Shown one piece after another: positions 1 to 10,275 of a DNA stretch of 64,000 bases (positions are counted from its first letter, which is position 1; each line of letters begins with the position of its first letter). The notes under the pieces are model-generated. The model ran no database searches and was not told the origin of the DNA. It worked only from the letters and a program-made list of their open reading frames with translations. This DNA comes from Sordariomycetes sp. S80-01Y (lineage: Eukaryota > Ascomycota > Sordariomycetes): assembly GCA_037042185.1 (NCBI GenBank), contig JAXQJY010000033.1, positions 620,001 to 684,000 on the forward strand, read 5' to 3'. The position numbers were made by a program, and so were the translations under genes.

Positions 1-1
1 C

Positions 2-1615
2 GAAGTTGATCAGTCGCAAGGCTCGACGGCTGAATCCAGCATACAGCAGCAGAAGGCCGTGGGTGATGACCCGGCCGGGTCCAAAGACTGCTCATGGCCC
101 GGGTGTATAGACCCTGCGAGGAATATAAAGGCTGTATTTGACCACGGTCAAGCAGACTTATTCAAACAAGGTTCAATCGATCTCCGGCTTCCCACTTTCA
201 ATCAGAAGCGGGAAAAGGGATCCTGGGACGAGAGGTTCGAGGACTGGGTTGCAGTTTTCGCCGCTCACAATCCAGCTCACTCAGCTGGAGCTGAGACGGT
301 CTTGCAAGCTTACTACTCCATGTTGACAAAGACTGTTGACAAAAAGAAGCACAAAAAGGCCAAGGCAGCTGCAAAAGCGGCTCTTGACTCTGGCTCGCTC
401 AAGAGGATGCTTGAGGAAGGCTGGGGCAAGATGGCGAGCGATCCCCAGATCTCTGCGGACCCTGGCCCGCCTTCACAAGATACAGCAGCGAAGAAGGTTG
501 TTACCGTGGCCAGTGACGATGAGAGCGAGCGAGAATATGAGCCCCAATTCTCGAAGGAGCCCCAGCAAGCCGACGACTCGCGACAAACATCACACGCCAA
601 GTTGGCGGAGAGAGGCGATGCGGCCGCCACACATAGCCAATTGGACACATCCAATGGCGTTCCAGTCATCTCCGACGCGACGGATGAGGCGACAGCTCAG
701 CTGCAGCTCAAGTACTTCCCGTCTGCCGCAGACCCGCGTCGCATGTGTCTATTCTGTGGTGGCGAAGGACACGTCGCGGCGCACTGCTCGGACGTGGCTT
801 GTAGGTTCTGCACCAGTCATGGCCATTCGGCCTATTCATGTCCAACGCGTGTGAGATGCAAGAAGTGCCGACAGCTTGGTCACGATGCCTCCTCATGTAC
901 TGAGAAGCTTGCCTTGTCCAAAGAAGAGGGCCTCGCCTGCTGCTTTTGCAATGCGACAGATCATCTGGAGGGCGAGTGTACCGCTGTGTGGAGATCATTC
1001 GTGCCAGATGACAAAACCATCAGCAAAGTAGCGGTCATCGTTCCTTCGTGCTCCTTATGTGGTACCATAGCACACTACGCTTCCGACTGCGCCAAGCATC
1101 GCGGGCTCAAGAATCCGACGTGGCAGCTGGCGAATCGAGATCGATACGTCGACAACAACACCAAGGTTCAGTGCATTGAAGCCGAGGCAGCCATGAACGG
1201 AAAGTCGAAGCAGTCACGTGGCGAAGAGCTCCAGATCCGTGGACAAGCTGCGCGGAGGAGCCACAATGTCCATTTCTCAGAGAGCGATGATTCGGAGACC
1301 GAGTTTCTCGGGAACAAACCAGTCAAGAAAAGCGGATTAGGAAACATCCGAATGTCGAGCAACATCCAGATGCCCCCAGACATGACCAATGGCCGCCAAC
1401 GCGCGCCCCCTGGCCAGCCGCCTCTACCTCCAGGACCCCCGCCAACAGGACGAGGGCATGCGCTTCCGCCAAAGCCACCATCCAACCGGGCGCCGCACCC
1501 AAATTCTGGCCGTAGAGACGTTTCATTTGATTCTGGTCGCGGTGGACGGGGTGGAGGTGGTGGGAGGGGAGGACGAGGACGAGGCAGAGGAAGGGGCAGA
1601 GGGGGCAGGAACTGA
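2..1615 (+). CDS. Air1/2-like five-CCHC zinc-knuckle RNA-binding protein (5' end outside window)
   Basis: The frame is open from base 2 with no in-frame stop, so the true start lies left of the window; a GTG at 59 is only an internal codon. Between about 745 and 1120 there are five CCHC knuckles of the C-x2-C-x4-H-x4-C type (CLFC..H..C, CRFC..H..C, CKKC..H..C, CCFC..H..C, CSLC..H..C). The fourth is followed by VWRSF. Five knuckles with that spacing, and a W-R-x-(Y/F) stretch before the fifth, match the yeast Air1/Air2 proteins. These are the RNA-binding subunits of the TRAMP polyadenylation complex, which feeds nuclear RNAs to the exosome. The C-terminus is Pro-rich, then Arg-Gly (RGG) rich, a further RNA-binding feature that is not part of the compact yeast proteins. 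The fold is clear; assignment to Air rather than another knuckle protein is inference. Confidence 0.75.
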   Translation, partial: EVDQSQGSTAESSIQQQKAVGDDPAGSKDCSWPGCIDPARNIKAVFDHGQADLFKQGSIDLRLPTFNQKREKGSWDERFEDWVAVFAAHNPAHSAGAETVLQAYYSMLTKTVDKKKHKKAKAAAKAALDSGSLKRMLEEGWGKMASDPQISADPGPPSQDTAAKKVVTVASDDESEREYEPQFSKEPQQADDSRQTSHAKLAERGDAAATHSQLDTSNGVPVISDATDEATAQLQLKYFPSAADPRRMCLFCGGEGHVAAHCSDVACRFCTSHGHSAYSCPTRVRCKKCRQLGHDASSCTEKLALSKEEGLACCFCNATDHLEGECTAVWRSFVPDDKTISKVAVIVPSCSLCGTIAHYASDCAKHRGLKNPTWQLANRDRYVDNNTKVQCIEAEAAMNGKSKQSRGEELQIRGQAARRSHNVHFSESDDSETEFLGNKPVKKSGLGNIRMSSNIQMPPDMTNGRQRAPPGQPPLPPGPPPTGRGHALPPKPPSNRAPHPNSGRRDVSFDSGRGGRGGGGGRGGRGRGRGRGRGGRN

Positions 1616-3074
1616 TTGGCTACTGCGAGACTTCAAGATGATCTGTGGTTACATGCTTGCTAGATGATACAGGGATCGTGGGCTCACGGCACTGTTTTCT
1701 CGAGCGTATATGACAAGTAGCCCTTCTCGGCCGTGGAGTCAGTCGCGCAAAGGAGTGCAGCCAGAGCCGGTGGAAAGAACACACGGTGTTTTGAACAGGA
1801 CCCCTGACATGTCTCGAGCTTGCGAGGCCGGACAAGGCTCTTAACGCGACGAAGGTAGCAAGCCCGGTCGCAAAATCTGCTAGAAGCCATTATATGTGAC
1901 GTAGCAATCATCAACGACTGGCCGAGGCAGCTCTAGTTGATCTGCAGCTAGACACGGAACGAAACACAGACTCAAGGCACCTGGTCCACCTCCCCAACCA
2001 GGTACACACACGGAATATGTGCTAGGCAAATATCGCGTTGTTTCGTTCGAATTCGGGTGTTTCGACGCGAACTTGATAGGTCACAAAACCTCAACTTGGA
2101 CGACCATCTTACTTTCGACACCACGTCTTTGTCTCAGAATGTAGCCTAAATGAGAGCTAGAGCATGACAGCTTTCAGTAGCTGCGCATCACCGCCCAAAC
2201 CCCAAGGTCATGGCAATGCTAATAATGTTTACTATAGCATGAAGTATATACACAATGACTCCCACGCTATGTTTTCGCGCTCCACGCCACTAGCCGCGTT
2301 CCAATAGCGCGTCACCCCGTGGCGTCGCGTCAGCACCTGGTGCATCTCATTGGTCAATAATAAACCTGTGGCGGGCAAACCCCCGCGAACGTGGCGCGAT
2401 ACCAACAAAATCCACTACGTCTGCACCTCCATGCATAAGCTGCATCGAGGACTGGCCACCGACAGGTCGCCCACGAGACGCACCTGGCAGTCTCAACCAA
2501 CGAGCACGTCCCGTCGCGGGAGCGGACACGCGACTGCCAGTCCCGTCCTGCTGCGAGATGCAGACTCCCGCATCGTGAGTCATGAGCCAGTCGTTTTGCA
2601 ACTCCACCGCAGACCTCGCGACGAAGGGCATTTTCAGGAGGGATGGACATCAGTAGATGCTGGACTGGAAAGAAGCTTAATGGAAAAGATGGGGCGGGGG
2701 GCAGACCAGAGGCGTGATGGGCGGGATATATCTATCGATCCGGCCGATGTTTTGTTTCCCTTGCGGCCTGATCTTTTGGGACCTGCATTTGTTTCCTGTT
2801 TTCGACCTGTAAGACTTGTCTGTCTGAGTTGTCTTTACATTTAGCTTGAATCGTACTGTCAGCACTGAATCGGCACTCTACTATTCTTGTCATCGGCATC
2901 TTACTGAATCAGCCAATACGAGCCCGACAGACGAGCTCAAACAGGACCTTCATCTATCGCGCAGGCTGCTTGCACCCGAGTACACTACGCCCCAAGGGAT
3001 CAAGCCTTGCGTCCTGGAGACGTGGCTGACAACGCTGGTAGTTGTGTCCTGCCCTCCAGTCAGATGCGTCAGCT
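1616..3074. other. intergenic, no gene seen
   Basis: This holds the 3' flank of the zinc-knuckle gene and the 5' flank and leader of the next gene. Only short, non-protein-like frames are present on both strands. The stretch 2820-3040 is T/C-rich in places and is probably 5' UTR of the gene starting at 3075. Confidence 0.5.
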
Positions 3075-5099
3075 ATGGCTTCCTCCACAGAGCAATTGTT
3101 TACCCAACTCCTGAGAAGTGATCGCTTCAAAGATCATCTCTTCCCCTACCTCACACCTACGGAGCAGTGCGCCATCCGATCTACGTCAACTGCCAACTGC
3201 AATCTTGTTACCAAGAGGATCTTCACGAGGGTTCACCTCACCTTCTCCGCCAATTCCTTTACGAAGCAGTCAAGGCTGAATGCTCTGGCACGGATAGGGC
3301 ATCATATTGAGCACCTGACCTTCTACCTCGCCCATAATGAGGCTACCTTCTTGCCCCCTCTGATTCACCCTCAAAGTGGCAATGAGATCTCTTTCCTATA
3401 CACGCCGCACACCAGTATGGGCTCGGTGCTCACCCGCCCAAAGTACGCCAATACGGAACTAGGCGACATTCTGACACAACAATACCCGCCCCTTTTCCAC
3501 GCCGCCACAAATGTCCCTAGCTTCATCACTGCCTTCAAGGCTTTGACAAAGATGCGTCACTTGACCATCCGCTGCCCAGGCCAGGACCCTAAGGAGCGGT
3601 ACCGAAGGGATGTTGTCGACTATGCTCTCATCAGCCTGCGCATCGCCATCGAGCGCGCGCCACTGGAGAAGTTAACCAAGCTTTCTCTGTCACAACTTCA
3701 TCCCTCAGCATTCAACTACATTCGTCACACGCCCGGCTTCGGCTGTGTCCCATCTGCATCGAAGCGATGGCGCCAGATTCGCAATCTGCGTATATCACTT
3801 GAAGCCTGGGACTTCTACGGACCGTCACCAGGGTTGGACCATCTGAAGATCCTAGACGACTACATCCGCAACTTCTCCCCCACACTTGAGAAGTTGAGCT
3901 TCACCTGGATCGGCCGTAAAGGCCCCTGCCCCGTTGCCCTGTCCTCAGATCCCCTATTCGCACCACCCAAGTGCTCGAAGAAACTCTTCCATGAGGTAAC
4001 TTCACCTATGTCGCCCCTCCCTCCTGCTCCTTTGCGGGCCCCAATGCATTTCCCCAAGCTGCGGTATCTGCAGATCAGGAACGCGACGATGAACGCTCCC
4101 CAATTAAAGGAGCTCATCACTTCTCACCGTGAGACAGTGAAGGAGTATGACTTCGAAAGCGTGGTGCTTGTCCTGAATGGAGATTGGGATGAGGCACTGT
4201 CACCATTGGACAGGGATGAGGCCTGGGCGAGGAGCAGCCTCACTGCTTCCTCGGAGTTCAGTCTTGTTACAAACGACAGCGAAGAGGACCTGCCTAGCCC
4301 AAGTGCCGCTGTCGAAGCTGCGAGCAGGGAGCTGTTGGACGTTGATCTCGGTGCGTTGAGCTTCACCGACGAGGAACGGGCGGGGCTGGAGTATCAGTCT
4401 GAGGAGCTTAACGCCGCACGTGAGGCGAGCACGAGCTTCACCACAAACCTCAAGAAACGTCGCATCCGGCGGAGGCGCAGAAAGCATCCTTTGGAGGACA
4501 TCGAGCCTCCGCGTCCGGAGTCCATCCCTGAGGAGCCAGCGCCCCTCTCCATCCACAGCCGCAAGGCCTCGAAGACTTCTCTCAAGTCTCAGGCGTCGAT
4601 CAAGTCTAACCGTTCGATCAAATCTACACACACAGACTGGCCTGAGCCGCCGATTCCGGTACCAATGGCCGAGGTCTCAGCGCCAATTCTCGACCCGGAG
4701 CCTCACCCCGTACTGCTTCAACCTACAGTTTACAACCCCTCCAGCAAGCATCTACCACCAACAGGAGATGAGGGGATATCCAATGTGCAAAGAAACATTG
4801 AACAGGAAGAGGCTCATCGCCGCATGGCCGAGGATGCTTCGGCTCGCACCTCGGCTCTACGCAAGGCCAAGCAGGCTGTCCTGCAGAAACTAAGCCGCGA
4901 GTTCTGCGCATCTCAGACACCAAGAAGAGCTATGAGGCGGCCAGCTGATGCGGTCGCCGCTTGCCGACTCATGACAGCAAGTCAACTCAGCGTTGGTTGC
5001 GGCGCCGAGGTGCTGGAGGATAGGAGAGCGGTATTGGAAAGTCGAAGGCCGATGGACAGCCAAAGCATCCTCGTGCCGTTGATGTTCAGTCGAGCTTGA
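3075..5099 (+). CDS. F-box/LRR-like hypothetical protein
   Basis: A single-exon frame of 674 residues from ATG 3075; an ATG 33 nt upstream (3042) is in frame but lies in leader-like DNA. The N-terminus (residues about 8-45) resembles a degenerate F-box: leucine-rich, with a FPYLTP segment and an R-S-T-S-T motif. It is followed by several hundred residues with spaced Leu/Ile motifs such as LTKLSLSQL and LRYLQIRN, as in fungal F-box/leucine-rich proteins. From about residue 470 the protein becomes disordered, with an Arg/Lys tract (RRRRRK) that could act as a nuclear signal. F-box proteins recruit substrates to SCF ubiquitin ligases, but here the F-box is weak and function is not established. 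The gene is real by length and texture; the family is uncertain. Confidence 0.7.
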   Translation: MASSTEQLFTQLLRSDRFKDHLFPYLTPTEQCAIRSTSTANCNLVTKRIFTRVHLTFSANSFTKQSRLNALARIGHHIEHLTFYLAHNEATFLPPLIHPQSGNEISFLYTPHTSMGSVLTRPKYANTELGDILTQQYPPLFHAATNVPSFITAFKALTKMRHLTIRCPGQDPKERYRRDVVDYALISLRIAIERAPLEKLTKLSLSQLHPSAFNYIRHTPGFGCVPSASKRWRQIRNLRISLEAWDFYGPSPGLDHLKILDDYIRNFSPTLEKLSFTWIGRKGPCPVALSSDPLFAPPKCSKKLFHEVTSPMSPLPPAPLRAPMHFPKLRYLQIRNATMNAPQLKELITSHRETVKEYDFESVVLVLNGDWDEALSPLDRDEAWARSSLTASSEFSLVTNDSEEDLPSPSAAVEAASRELLDVDLGALSFTDEERAGLEYQSEELNAAREASTSFTTNLKKRRIRRRRRKHPLEDIEPPRPESIPEEPAPLSIHSRKASKTSLKSQASIKSNRSIKSTHTDWPEPPIPVPMAEVSAPILDPEPHPVLLQPTVYNPSSKHLPPTGDEGISNVQRNIEQEEAHRRMAEDASARTSALRKAKQAVLQKLSREFCASQTPRRAMRRPADAVAACRLMTASQLSVGCGAEVLEDRRAVLESRRPMDSQSILVPLMFSRA

Positions 5100-5270
5100 A
5101 CTTGGGGTTCCAGACGAGATTCATGTTTGTAATGAGTGATGTTGTTCATGTTGACGATATCATGTCCTTTTTCTGTGTATTCATTCTTTACCTCGGGAGG
5201 AAAAAATAATAATCACCCTCGTTCATCTTGCATTCCGCGTTCTTGACCCATATTTATCCTCTGGCAGCCC

Positions 5271-6042
5271 TCAGCTACTCTCTTTAATGACCGTTTCAAG
5301 TGCCTTGACGTAAGCGTCGACCTCCTTTGCCCCTGTCAACGTAATGTCCCGCCTCTTCCCCTCAACCACAACGACGGGCACAGCATCAACGTCCATACCT
5401 ACGCTCCTGATCTCCTGCTCAACATCCCTCAACCCCTTATCCTTATCACCCACAACATCCTTGGCTTCTTCCTCCGGAATCCCAGCTTCGACACAAGCCT
5501 CGATAAGCGCTTCATCGCCAGCTGGATGCTTCGCCTCACAGTGATACCTGCGATACATACCGTCCAAGATCTTCCCCGCGGTCTCCTCCCCCTTTGATCC
5601 CTGGAAGTACTGAATCACTCTATGCGCGGGAAGGGTGTTTCCGATATCACCAGAGAACGAGAGGGTGATGCCGTATGGGGCGAAGCGGGCGGACATGTTG
5701 GCCTGATAGGCTTCTTGGGCGGCTGGGTTAGAGTTGTGTATCTTCTCCAAATACCATTCTGATTTCGGGGTGGAAGATGGAAGGTCGGGGTGGATTGTGT
5801 AGGACGTGTAGTGGGGCGTGAAGGTGACGGGCGGCGAGGTCGCGCGGACTTTGGCGAGCGCCTCGTCGAGTCTGGAAGGGTCAGATATTCCCAAAGGAGG
5901 AGAGGGAGAACGTCTCGTTACCTCTTCTTAGCCAGGAAGGTCCTGAGATTGTTGTTAACAGATAGTTAGCAGACTGGTCGCAGGGAACAGCTCACCATGG
6001 GCAGATGACGTCGAAGGTGAAGTCAACGCGAGACTCGTACAT
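5271..6042 (-). CDS. DsbA/FrnE-like thioredoxin-fold oxidoreductase
   Basis: Three exons on the minus strand: 6042-5996, 5942-5922 and 5871-5271, joined by GTGAGC..CAG and GTAACG..CAG introns, give 222 residues. The N-terminus runs VDFTFDVICPWTFLAKKRL, the first strand and active-site turn of the FrnE/DSBA family (2-hydroxychromene-2-carboxylate isomerase-like). C14-P-W-T17 replaces the C-x-x-C of bacterial FrnE, so only one active-site Cys remains. It is therefore more likely a glutathione-S-transferase-like or monothiol enzyme than a disulfide oxidase. The rest includes the helical insertion (YQANMSARFAPYGI..) and the C-terminal VPVVVVEGKRRDITLTGA segment with the family's cis-Pro region. 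No signal peptide is seen, suggesting a cytosolic location. The 21-nt middle exon is easy to miss. Confidence 0.85.
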
Positions 6043-6289
6043 TGTTGTAACTTGATGCGATGCTAAAGTGTCTTGATATAAGGGGTTGTTTGATGAGCCG
6101 TGAGCTTTACGTAGAATAAGAATGATGATGTTGGTGATTGCTTCGCTTAGCGTCACCGGTGTTGCGTCAATGCGGGGATCGCTCGGATGACGGGAAGATG
6201 TAGACTGGCGACTTGAATCCACCCGCAACGAATAATTCGGGTCCTGGTTCGAGGGTATCTATTCTTTCATTTGCTTGCAGCCATACAGA

Positions 6290-7492
6290 CTAGTCGAATG
6301 TGACCTTGGTACCCGTCGCTTCCACCACTGTACCCTTCAACCTCGCCACATCAATGTTCGTCGTGGCCTTCCTTGGCTTAGCACCACCCTGAGAATCATC
6401 ACCCTTTTTCCCCTTTCCACCAATTTTGTTCCCATCTGTGTCCTTCGGTGCATCCTTACCGAAGCGCTTCCTGTACCGCACTTGGTCATCTTCTGCCAGC
6501 TCAATCTTCAGCTCCCGTCCAAACATCCGATTCACCCACCACTTCCTCGTCTTGTACTGCCTCTCCTTCTTCTCGCCACCCTCTTCTTCCTCGTCGTCGT
6601 CGTCCTTGAAGTCGTCTTCTGTCTCAATCTCCTCCTTTAGCTTGACAAAGCCCTTGACTGCCCATGCTGCTGCCTCCGGTTCCTTGAAGCGTACCCAGCC
6701 GAAGCCCTTGCATTTTCCTGAGTCTTCGAATGTAGCTACCTTGATGAACTCAATCTCTCCGCACTTTTCGAATTGCCGCTGGACGTCCTCTTCTGTCGTC
6801 TGGAAAGACATGTTTCCGACGAAAATCTTCCGGCTAGCGTTGTTCTCCTGTCGGAAAGCCTTCTTCTGGTCTACCTCTTCTCCATTGGGGCCGGCGACTG
6901 GCTCTGGTTCCGGTTCTTTCTGAGGTCGTCCTTCGAAGGACGTGGAGTCCTTGATGAGAAGTTTTCGTCCATTCAAGTCAGTTTCTGACAAGGCAATGGC
7001 AGCGATCTTCTCTCCAAGTTCCGCGAAGTCCACATACGCAAAACCCTTATTGCGCATCTTATCCGTTCGATTGTCCTTGGTCAGAGGCATCTTCACCCTC
7101 GTAATCGACCCCAGGCTCAGAACACCACCCGCGTTGTCCACAAGCCATTGCTTCAGCTCGTCCTGAGTAAGAGTCCAAGGCATGTTACCAATCCACACGC
7201 CGTGTTCCCCACGTTCTTGCTTTTCTTCGTTGCCAGTGTCGTCTCTCGTGAGGTCGGCGTCATCCTTGTCTTCTTTAGACTTGCCCACCGTTCGGCCCTT
7301 CTTGAGGGCTCTCTTGGCGCGCTTGGAGGGTGGCTCGGGGGCTTCGAGATTGACTTCGATTTCGTCGACGGAGGCCTTGCGCTTGGAGGGTGTGGTTGCG
7401 GTCGTGGATTCGGACATTTCAGTGTCTGGATCGGATTTGCTACGTTTCGACTCGGAGCTCTTCTTAGCTCGCTTCTCCTCTTTGGCAGCCAT
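6290..7492 (-). CDS. NOP13: Nop13-like nucleolar RNA-binding protein, two RRMs
   Basis: A single exon of 400 residues from ATG 7492, which has a good context (ACCACCATGGC). The frame is open 47 codons further upstream, but that stretch looks like leader. The N-terminal 95 residues are Lys/Ser/Glu rich with KRK and KRAKRALKK nuclear/nucleolar signals. RRM1 starts at about residue 98 (GVWIGNMPW as RNP2, KGFAYVDFAE as RNP1). RRM2 starts at about 222 (KIFVGNMSF, then KGFGWVRF) and is broken by an acidic D/E-rich insert before a KTRKWWVNRMFG segment. The C-terminus is basic and Gly/Lys rich. This order matches yeast Nop13, a nucleolar pre-ribosome-associated protein. It is tail-to-head with the DsbA-like gene (247 bp apart) and divergent from STS1. 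Confidence 0.85.
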   Translation of the reverse strand: MAAKEEKRAKKSSESKRSKSDPDTEMSESTTATTPSKRKASVDEIEVNLEAPEPPSKRAKRALKKGRTVGKSKEDKDDADLTRDDTGNEEKQERGEHGVWIGNMPWTLTQDELKQWLVDNAGGVLSLGSITRVKMPLTKDNRTDKMRNKGFAYVDFAELGEKIAAIALSETDLNGRKLLIKDSTSFEGRPQKEPEPEPVAGPNGEEVDQKKAFRQENNASRKIFVGNMSFQTTEEDVQRQFEKCGEIEFIKVATFEDSGKCKGFGWVRFKEPEAAAWAVKGFVKLKEEIETEDDFKDDDDEEEEGGEKKERQYKTRKWWVNRMFGRELKIELAEDDQVRYRKRFGKDAPKDTDGNKIGGKGKKGDDSQGGAKPRKATTNIDVARLKGTVVEATGTKVTFD

Positions 7493-8605
7493 GGTGGTGT
7501 ATTTGCTTCCGTCTGGCTGACTGAAGCTATATGATGGATTATTGAGTTCGGGCGCCGGCAGCAGTTGGGCTGTGTGAAATCTACCTGGTCCTCGAGGAAA
7601 GGCTGGGCAGGTTTTTTTTCCCTTAGGGACCACGATAAGCGATAAGTATCCGAAAAGTGGATACCCATGAGGTGGTCGGGGACGACGAGTGGGGTCATCC
7701 CGCCTGGCAATTCGATCATTTCCATGTGCCCAATTTGTCTCAGATGCGGTACGACGAAAATTGTCAACAGTGAGAGACTACGGAGAACTCAAAATCTTAT
7801 TAAACCCTTTTCAGCTGCTATTTTTTTTTTCTGAATTAGGGTCGCCTTTGCCCTTCATTTGGAGGCTGCAATGTGATTCTTGGAACCCTGGGATCAGTAA
7901 TCCGTGAGATGGGAAAGTGCTAGTGGCACCTTCGTGGGAAACGGGTGCGAGCACAGGGCGAACGCCATGGGAATATGACCAAACATGCGAGGGTCGGTGA
8001 GCGAATTGCTTGGCAATTCGCATGAGAGACAGACAATTAATTTCGAACATGCATTTTGCGAGGGTCTCACTGCCGTCATTCATGCGCCATCCGCCAGAAA
8101 AGCTAAGACTGTCCCTGCCACCGGCGTCACGTGTAGGCAACTTAGCGTCTTGGACCCGTTTCCACTGCGACTCAAATCCCACGACCGCCTCTTCCTCCTC
8201 CATTCATCCATCCCATCACCTACCGACGCCCGAATAAACAACATCTCCTCAGCGACGAGCGACCTGCTGATATCCCACCGACCACATCATCCCCTCCCGA
8301 CTGTACTCTTCCTTTCATCGAAGACAGCCCGGCCTTTCTGAACGACTCTTCCGACGTCCCGCGAACAGAGTTGCAGTGCGTTGAGCGGTCTTTCGGCCTA
8401 ACCGCAAACTGCTTCTCCTCACATCCTGCAACCTCCACCAACTTCGATCATCTACTCCACAGAGCGACGGGCAAATAAAACCTCAAGGGCCTGTCGTTTG
8501 CATCGATAACGCCGCCCATTTTTGTTTCTTGGTTGTAGAGTCTGTCGACTTTGTTGGTATTGTTGCCACTGTTTGGTCGGCTGGGGCTTGGCAACGGTCA
8601 TCACA
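7493..8605. promoter_or_regulatory. divergent intergenic region between NOP13 and STS1
   Basis: A 1.1 kb spacer separates two head-to-head genes, so both promoters must lie here. It contains a run of ten T at 7821-7830. From about 8150 to 8500 it is C/T-rich, typical of fungal 5' leaders. No protein-like frame was found. Confidence 0.5.
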
Positions 8606-9595
8606 ATGAACGTGCTTCTCTCGCCGCAACCCCCAGTCTTCCCCCATCATCACGAAAACCCGAGACTGTCCCCTCAGCGCTCTGGTGAGTCCATCCATTC
8701 ACCGTGCCGGTTCCTGCTGCCAAAGCCCAGAGCCTATCGGCCCTCTCCGCCTTTCAACCTCGGCACTAACACCTTCATAGTATCACCTCTCCAGAACATG
8801 ACGAACCGCAAGCGGAAAGCCGACGACGATGGCGATGAGTCTATGGGTGCATCTCCTTCGATCTCCAACCGGCCCCTTGCCCGAGCCTCGAAGAAATCCC
8901 GCCCTACTACAAATGATGCCGTTGGCCGCCCTCTGACCCTTCCCCGCCTTCTCGAAACTCTTGACACAACCCAACTTCGGACTGTTCTTGAAAGGATATG
9001 CGAGGCTCATCCGGACATTGGCCGAGAAGTTGTTACGCAAGCTCCCGCCCCGACGGCAGAGGCCGCCCTCAAGGTTCTCCAGGACTACCAGGACAAGTTG
9101 AAGGAGGCAGTTCCCTACGGCAACACCAGCCCGGACTACATGTACCATCGGATCAAAGACGCTCTGGTTGCTCTGCTGCAAGCCATGGGCGACTTCACGC
9201 CGCAGTTCCTCCCCCCTATCGAGACGCAGCCTACCCGATCCCTTCAATATCTGGACGGAGCCACCGACTTCATCCACGAACTACCCGACTGGGAGCCGCA
9301 GGCCTACCGCCACCACAAAGAAAATGCGTATGAAGACGTCTCGAAGGCCTGGGCTCTGGTCATCGACGAGGCATCCAAGCGGGCCGGGGGTTTCAACCTC
9401 CACACGGACGGTTGGGAGGGTAAACTCAACCGTCACAACGAACGATCCGGCGGACGTTTAGGTCTAGCCGTGAACGCCATGCGTGAGAAGATTGGCTGGG
9501 TCGGAGCAAACGCCGCTGCCAACAACCAAAACTCGATTCTCGACCAACTTATGAACGGCTCCTACGGCTCGCCTGTACGTGTTGGACCTTGGTAG
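8606..9595 (+). CDS. STS1: STS1/Cut8-like nuclear proteasome tethering factor
   Basis: Two exons, 8606-8684 and 8781-9595, give 297 residues. The N-terminus MNVLLSPQPP..SPQRS is followed after the intron by a bipartite basic patch (NRKRKADDD, later KKSRP). Then comes the Cut8 domain: PLTLPRLLETLDTTQLRTVL, a helical region with DYMYHRIKDALVALL, the DFTPQFLPP motif and the C-terminal NAMREKIGWVG segment. STS1/Cut8 anchors 26S proteasomes in the nucleus and is needed for nuclear protein turnover and mitosis. The intron (GTGAGT..ACTAAC..TAG) is 96 nt with no in-frame stop, so retention would add 32 residues and keep the frame. A later in-frame ATG at 8798 gives a shorter form. Confidence 0.88.
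   Translation: MNVLLSPQPPVFPHHHENPRLSPQRSGESIHSPCRFLLPKPRAYRPSPPFNLGTNTFIVSPLQNMTNRKRKADDDGDESMGASPSISNRPLARASKKSRPTTNDAVGRPLTLPRLLETLDTTQLRTVLERICEAHPDIGREVVTQAPAPTAEAALKVLQDYQDKLKEAVPYGNTSPDYMYHRIKDALVALLQAMGDFTPQFLPPIETQPTRSLQYLDGATDFIHELPDWEPQAYRHHKENAYEDVSKAWALVIDEASKRAGGFNLHTDGWEGKLNRHNERSGGRLGLAVNAMREKIGWVGANAAANNQNSILDQLMNGSYGSPVRVGPW
8685..8780 (+). other. frame-preserving intron in STS1
   Basis: Starts GTGAGT, has ACTAAC about nine bases before the TAG acceptor, is a multiple of three long, and contains no stop in the coding frame. It can therefore be read through without breaking the protein. Confidence 0.75.
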
Positions 9596-10275
9596 CGACA
9601 TGATTATAAAGGGGACGAGAAGGCGGCAGTGGATATTTCGAGACATTTGAGTCATGCTTGACAACGCCTTACGACTTTCTTTGGGATTCTTCACTGCATA
9701 GACACGGAGCATTGCACTTCTTCACGACACCCCGGTTGGCGTTGCTTGTTTTTACAGCACATTTGCGACTGAACGGACGAATCATACTACGTTTTTGTGG
9801 ACTCACGGCATTGTTTAATGATGTCAAACATTAAGGATGTCAAACACATAGTTCATAGCACAGGGAACCTTTTCAGGTAGCTAATCTATTGGCCTAGCCG
9901 TACCTTGCTGCTTCGGCGCAGCCTACCATTTGGCATACCACGGGTTCAATGTAGTCAAGGATTGATGTTATATGATTTTTTTTTTTTAAAACTCTCTCTA
10001 GATTGCGTTTGAAACACCCGAGTTGTGGCGCGCGGTAAGTGTTGTAAAGTAGTGTGGTCAGTATCAGGAGGACTTTGTTACAGTGGATGATGTCACGTGT
10101 TCTGGCGATGCAACGCGCTTGGCCGTGAACGCGTCCGCCACCTTCGAGACAACAACTTCACGCAATCGCCCGACTACAACAAGTCTTCCTCACAACGACT
10201 TGAGGAAATACTTTGCCTTACTTCTCTGGAGACTGCGCGGAGACGATATTCGATGATTTGAACCTTTAGCTCACG
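9596..10275. other. intergenic between STS1 and RAD52, no gene seen
   Basis: 3' flank of STS1 and promoter of RAD52. A run of 12 T lies at 9976-9987 and a direct echo, aatgatgtcaaacattaaggatgtcaaacac, near 9817-9850 (unit atgtcaaaca). No coding-like frame. Confidence 0.45.

Noticed and set aside
2-1615. Zinc-knuckle protein as part of a retroelement
   Set aside because: Five knuckles in Air-like spacing, an RGG tail and no adjoining polymerase or integrase text point to a host RNA-binding protein.
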